A DNA stretch of 8,445 nucleotides from Actinomycetales bacterium Ga0077552 (GTDB lineage Bacteria; Actinomycetota; Actinomycetes; Actinomycetales; Microbacteriaceae): contig LNFD01000354.1 in NCBI GenBank assembly GCA_001464255.1, forward strand, positions 1-8,445, read 5' to 3'. The notes under the pieces were generated by a model, which saw only the letters and a program-made list of their open reading frames with translations, was not told the DNA's origin and made no database searches. Made by a program: the position numbers and the translations under genes. Positions 5,705-8,445 of this stretch are shown here, piece by piece. Each line of letters starts with the position of its first letter. Positions within the stretch are counted from its first letter, which is position 1.

Positions 5705-6952
5705 GTGAGTCCCTCTGCCGCGCCCGGGGTGGCCCTGCGCGCGGTGACCGAGCCCGTCGCCGACCACGACGACCTGCTCGCCTTCGCCGATCCGCGGCAC
5801 CCTCTGACGGCGCTGCGCCGGGGCGACGGCATCATCGGCATCGGCGAGACGCTGCGTCTCACCTTCAGCGGGCCCGATCGGTTGCGGGATGCCGCGGCCG
5901 CGTGGCGCGCGATCGCTGCGGCCTCCGAGGTGGTCGACACCGTGCACCGCCCCGGCACCGGGCTCGTCGCGATGGGCGCCTTCGCGTTCTCCGACGCATC
6001 GGTCGCGGAGAGCGTGCTCGTCGTGCCTTCGGTGATCGTGGGGCGCCACGACGGCGTGAGCTGGGTGACCCGCATCGCCGAGCAGGGCGACTCGGGCGTC
6101 GCCGAGCCGCCCGTTCCCCGGCCGATCGGCGAGCGCCCGCGGGCGACCCTCGCCGCGGCCTCGCTGAGCCGCGAAGAGTTCACGGCGGTCGTCGGGCGGG
6201 CCGTCGAGGCCATTCGCGACGGGCGGGTCGAGAAGGTCGTCATCGCGCGCGATGCGACGGCGAGCATCCCGCCCGATGCCGATCGGCGCGCCCTGCTGCA
6301 CGAGCTCGCCGATCGCTACCCCGACTGCGTCACGTTCGCGGTCGACGGCCTCATCGGCGCGAGCCCCGAGACCCTCGTGAGCGTGCACGGCGGCGAGGCG
6401 AGCGCGCGCGTGCTCGCCGGCAGCACCGCGCGCGGCGCGAGCACGGCCGACGACGCCGCCGCGGCCGCGCAACTCGCGACGAGCGCGAAAGACCTCGACG
6501 AGCACGCCTTCGCGGTGCACAGCGTGCTCGACGCGCTGCGCCCGCACGTGCGTGCCGTCACGGCGAGCGAGCTGCCGTTCACGCTCAAGCTGCCCAACCT
6601 CTGGCACCTCGCGACCGATGTCGAAATGCAGCTCGCCCCCTCATCGAGCGCCCTCGACATCGTCGCGGCGCTGCACCCGACCGCAGCGGTCGCGGGCTCG
6701 CCGACGGATGCCGCGCTCGCCCTCATCGCCGAGCTCGAGCCCTTCGACCGCGGTCGCTATGCCGGGCCGGTCGGGTGGATCGACCACGACGGCGACGGCG
6801 AGTGGGTCATCGCGCTGCGGTGCGCCCGCATCGACGACGACGGCCTGCTGACGGCCTACGCGGGCGCCGGCATCGTCGCCGACAGCGACCCCGACAGCGA
6901 GCTCGCCGAGACCCGCATGAAGTTCCGGCCCATAGCAGAAGCCCTCCGGTAA
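5705..6952 (+). CDS. menF: Isochorismate synthase
   Basis: It converts chorismate to isochorismate, the first committed step of menaquinone synthesis. The 415-residue product is a chorismate-binding enzyme with its catalytic domain in about residues 150-415. The general-base lysine is K177 in EKVVIARD. GASPETL around E222 is the putative general-acid region. DEHAFAVHSV has the E266-H267 pair near the metal site. HPTAAVAGSP begins at H324, followed by FDRGRYAGPVGW, and YAGAGIVADSDPDSELAET carries the acidic Mg2+-binding end. The N-terminal 150 residues are the variable part typical of the family. GTG at 5705 is set by the TAGCCT hexamer 6 nt upstream. Salicylate or anthranilate synthases share the fold, but the menG and menD neighbours make menF by far the likeliest. 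It converges on the PPK2 gene, with 25 bp between stops. Confidence 0.94.
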   Translation: MSPSAAPGVALRAVTEPVADHDDLLAFADPRHPLTALRRGDGIIGIGETLRLTFSGPDRLRDAAAAWRAIAAASEVVDTVHRPGTGLVAMGAFAFSDASVAESVLVVPSVIVGRHDGVSWVTRIAEQGDSGVAEPPVPRPIGERPRATLAAASLSREEFTAVVGRAVEAIRDGRVEKVVIARDATASIPPDADRRALLHELADRYPDCVTFAVDGLIGASPETLVSVHGGEASARVLAGSTARGASTADDAAAAAQLATSAKDLDEHAFAVHSVLDALRPHVRAVTASELPFTLKLPNLWHLATDVEMQLAPSSSALDIVAALHPTAAVAGSPTDAALALIAELEPFDRGRYAGPVGWIDHDGDGEWVIALRCARIDDDGLLTAYAGAGIVADSDPDSELAETRMKFRPIAEALR

Positions 6953-6977
6953 GAGGGCGCCTGATCGGCGCTGCGCC

Positions 6978-7697
6978 TCAGGTAGCGGCGAGCCGCGCCT
7001 TCTCGACCTCGACGTCGAAGTCGGCCACAGGCCACTGCGGGTCGATGCGCTCGAGCGCCGTGATGAGCAGCGACTGCACCGCGAGGCGCGCGTACCACTT
7101 GTGGTTCGCGGGCACGACGAACCAGGGCGCGTGGTCGGCGTCGGTGCGCTCGATCGCGAGCTGGTACGCCGCCTGGTAGTCGTCCCAGAGCATCCGCTCG
7201 TCGATGTCGCCCGGGCGGTACTTCCAGTGCTTGTCGGGGCGCTCGAGCCGCTCGTGCAGGCGCTCTTTCTGCTCATCGCGGCTGATGTGCAGCATGACCT
7301 TGACGATCGAGACGCCGTCGTCGGCCAGCCGGCGCTCGAAGTCGACGATCTCGCCGTAGCGCTGCTCGATGCGCCAGAGGAAGTGGTGCGCGAGCTCCTC
7401 GTCGGTGGGCTTCTTGAAGGCCGCGAGCTGCACCCCCTGCGGGTCGACCGCACCAACGACGTGGCGCACGATGCCGCCCTTGCCGGCGGTATCCATCGCC
7501 TGCAGCACCAGCAGCACCCGGCGGGTGTCGCCCCCGCGGCTCGCGGCGAAGAGCTTCTCCTGCAGGTGCGAGAGGTGCTCGGCCCCCTCGGCGAGCAGCT
7601 GCTCGGCGCGCTCTTTGTCGGCGGCGATGCCCGGCGTGGCCGAGCAGTCGACGGCCTCGAGGCGGAAGGGGGCGCGGGCGCGCAGCAGTTCATCCAT
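6978..7697 (-). CDS. PPK2-family polyphosphate kinase with an internal deletion
   Basis: PPK2 enzymes transfer phosphate between polyphosphate and nucleotides in the cytoplasm. The 239-residue product is recognisable at both ends. The Walker A loop is AMDTAGKGG at 67-75 with D69 and K73, followed by QGVQLAAFKKPT and HFLWRI (to residue 110). The lid region is DEQKERLHERL at 141-151 followed by K-x-W-K-Y (156-160); then come LWDDYQAAY and APWFVVPANHKWYAR. Residue 110 is followed directly by EQRYGEIVDFERRL. In other PPK2 proteins about 35-40 residues lie between these blocks and include the FNRSHYED-type Walker B segment, which is absent here. Total length is correspondingly below the usual 270-300. 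The frame is intact, so this is either a real in-frame deletion, probably inactivating, or a sequence error. The ATG at 7697 has a TAGCAT -10 hexamer 6 nt upstream. The gene lies between menF and menD, 32 bp after the menD stop. Confidence 0.85.
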   Translation of the reverse strand: MDELLRARAPFRLEAVDCSATPGIAADKERAEQLLAEGAEHLSHLQEKLFAASRGGDTRRVLLVLQAMDTAGKGGIVRHVVGAVDPQGVQLAAFKKPTDEELAHHFLWRIEQRYGEIVDFERRLADDGVSIVKVMLHISRDEQKERLHERLERPDKHWKYRPGDIDERMLWDDYQAAYQLAIERTDADHAPWFVVPANHKWYARLAVQSLLITALERIDPQWPVADFDVEVEKARLAAT

Positions 7698-7703
7698 GGC
7701 CGG

Positions 7704-7709
7704 ATGCTA
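7704..7709 (-). promoter_or_regulatory. Candidate -10 element (TAGCAT) of the PPK2 gene, leaderless type
   Basis: On the minus strand TAGCAT is placed exactly 6 nt before the ATG of the PPK2 gene, inside the 32-bp gap after menD. There is no Shine-Dalgarno sequence. This suggests that the PPK2 gene can be transcribed independently of menD even though the two are close and codirectional. Confidence 0.5.
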
Positions 7710-7729
7710 CCGGCGCCCCGCGCGAACGC

Positions 7730-8445
7730 CTACGTCTCGAGCGGCACCTCGACGAGCAGCAGAGGCTCCGGGGCCGTGAGCGCGTCGTCGAGGTCGGCGC
7801 GCGTCGTGGCTCGGCGGTAGGCCCAGCCGCCGGCCGCGGCGAGCGCGGCGAGGTCGGCCCGGTGCGGCGTGCGCATGACCGTGGCGAAGTCGTCGGGGTG
7901 CGCGGTCGCCGCGACCTCGAGGTCGTCGAAGATCGTGCCGCCGCCGTCGTTGCCGACGAAGACGTGCAGGCGCAGGCCCTCGGGCAGCGGCACGAGCAGG
8001 GCGCCCGCGTCGTGCAGCAGTGCGAGGTCCCCCGCGAGCACGCGCGTCGTGCCCGGCGCCTGCCCCGCACGGGCCGCGGCGAGGGCGATGCCCGTGGCCG
8101 TCGACACCGTGCCGTCGATACCGGCGAGCCCGCGATTGGCGTGCACGGTGATCGCCTTGCCCGGCACGATCGCGTCGGCCACGCGGATGAGGCGCGAGGC
8201 GGCGAGCACCAGGCGGTCGTGGGGCCACGTGGATGCCCACAAGGCTTTCGCGAGCATCCGCCGGTCGATGGGGGCGCGCAGCACCGCCAGCTCGGCCTTC
8301 GCGAAGGCGGCGCGCACGCCGCGGTCGTCCGACACGGCGAGCGAGAGGTCGGGAGCGGGGTCGTCGGGCGCCTGCGACTCGAGCACGGCGCGCGACATAC
8401 TGACCCAGCCGCCGACCCAGCGCCGCACGACCGCGGCTTCGGGGG
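7730..8445 (-). CDS. menD: SEPHCHC synthase MenD, C-terminal part (5' end outside the window)
   Basis: MenD is the thiamine-diphosphate enzyme that joins 2-oxoglutarate and isochorismate, the step after MenF. About 238 C-terminal residues are visible, ending at the TAG at 7730-7732. The frame is open to the right edge (P-E-A-A-V before the GTG at 8428), so apparent starts at 8428 or at the internal ATG are not real. HANRGLAGIDGTVSTATGIA is the conserved MenD substrate and cofactor region. GDLALLHD through GNDGGGTIFDDLE is the thiamine-diphosphate/Mg2+ binding motif (GD followed about 25 residues later by an N-D-G-G in place of the usual NN). The C-terminus EPLLLVEVPLET is family-like. Complete MenD proteins are about 550-600 residues, so more than half of the gene lies outside. 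The PPK2 gene follows after 32 bp. Confidence 0.93.
   Translation of the reverse strand, partial: PEAAVVRRWVGGWVSMSRAVLESQAPDDPAPDLSLAVSDDRGVRAAFAKAELAVLRAPIDRRMLAKALWASTWPHDRLVLAASRLIRVADAIVPGKAITVHANRGLAGIDGTVSTATGIALAAARAGQAPGTTRVLAGDLALLHDAGALLVPLPEGLRLHVFVGNDGGGTIFDDLEVAATAHPDDFATVMRTPHRADLAALAAAGGWAYRRATTRADLDDALTAPEPLLLVEVPLET

Noticed and set aside
5621..6607. Long minus-strand frame opposite menF (also 5521-6267)
   Set aside because: It lies opposite a full-length isochorismate synthase with all its motifs; composition is Arg/Gly/Ala-rich shadow sequence.
6953..6979. Possible bidirectional terminator between menF and the PPK2 gene (GAGGGCGC with GCGCCTC)
   Set aside because: The stem needs a bulge, the 12-nt loop is large, it overlaps the PPK2 stop codon and there is no T-run on either strand.
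6641..7693. 350-codon minus-strand frame overlapping the PPK2 gene and menF
   Set aside because: It reads PPK2 in a shifted frame (Ser/Arg-rich) and then menF antisense; no domain is recognisable.

Overview
The window is very GC-rich, densely coded actinobacterial chromosome. The menaquinone gene set, the sequence character of the proteins and the frequent leaderless-type starts suggest a member of the Microbacteriaceae. That placement is an inference from recognised protein families, not from a marker gene.

Layout, left to right. (1) The 3' part of a cardiolipin synthase / phospholipase D gene (+), whose membrane-anchor end lies outside the window, followed by a small DUF1801 gene (+) with its own promoter. 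(2) A short accessory patch, about 1686-2377. It holds an 80-bp element made of two small hairpins in inverted orientation (23-bp inverted repeat, one mismatch), then a C-terminally truncated AbiEi-type winged-helix gene (+) with codon use unlike its neighbours. (3) A minus-strand operon menG - long-chain polyprenyl diphosphate synthase - fprA, read from 5624 down to 2378. (4) Divergent from menG across an 80-bp control region, menF (+, isochorismate synthase). (5) Convergent with menF, a PPK2-family polyphosphate kinase gene (-), and upstream of it the 3' part of menD (-), which runs off the right edge.

How the genes work together. MenF makes isochorismate from chorismate, and MenD starts building the naphthoquinone ring from it. 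The polyprenyl synthase makes the isoprenoid tail, and MenG performs the last methylation to menaquinone. FprA (adrenodoxin-reductase-type NADPH-ferredoxin reductase) is cotranscribed with the last two and so belongs to the same redox context. Cardiolipin synthase and PPK2 are membrane-lipid and energy/phosphate functions with no evident direct link.

Most notable observations. The PPK2 protein is in frame but lacks roughly 35-40 residues in the middle of the kinase domain, including the FNRSHYED-type (Walker B) segment that this family normally carries. Four transcription-unit heads share a TAGNNT -10 hexamer placed exactly 6 nt before the start codon, which predicts leaderless mRNAs, while the two operon-internal genes lack it. 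The 80-bp paired-hairpin element next to the decayed AbiEi-like gene has REPIN/MITE-like architecture and is the best candidate for an undescribed repeat. No complete new defence or mobile system is visible.
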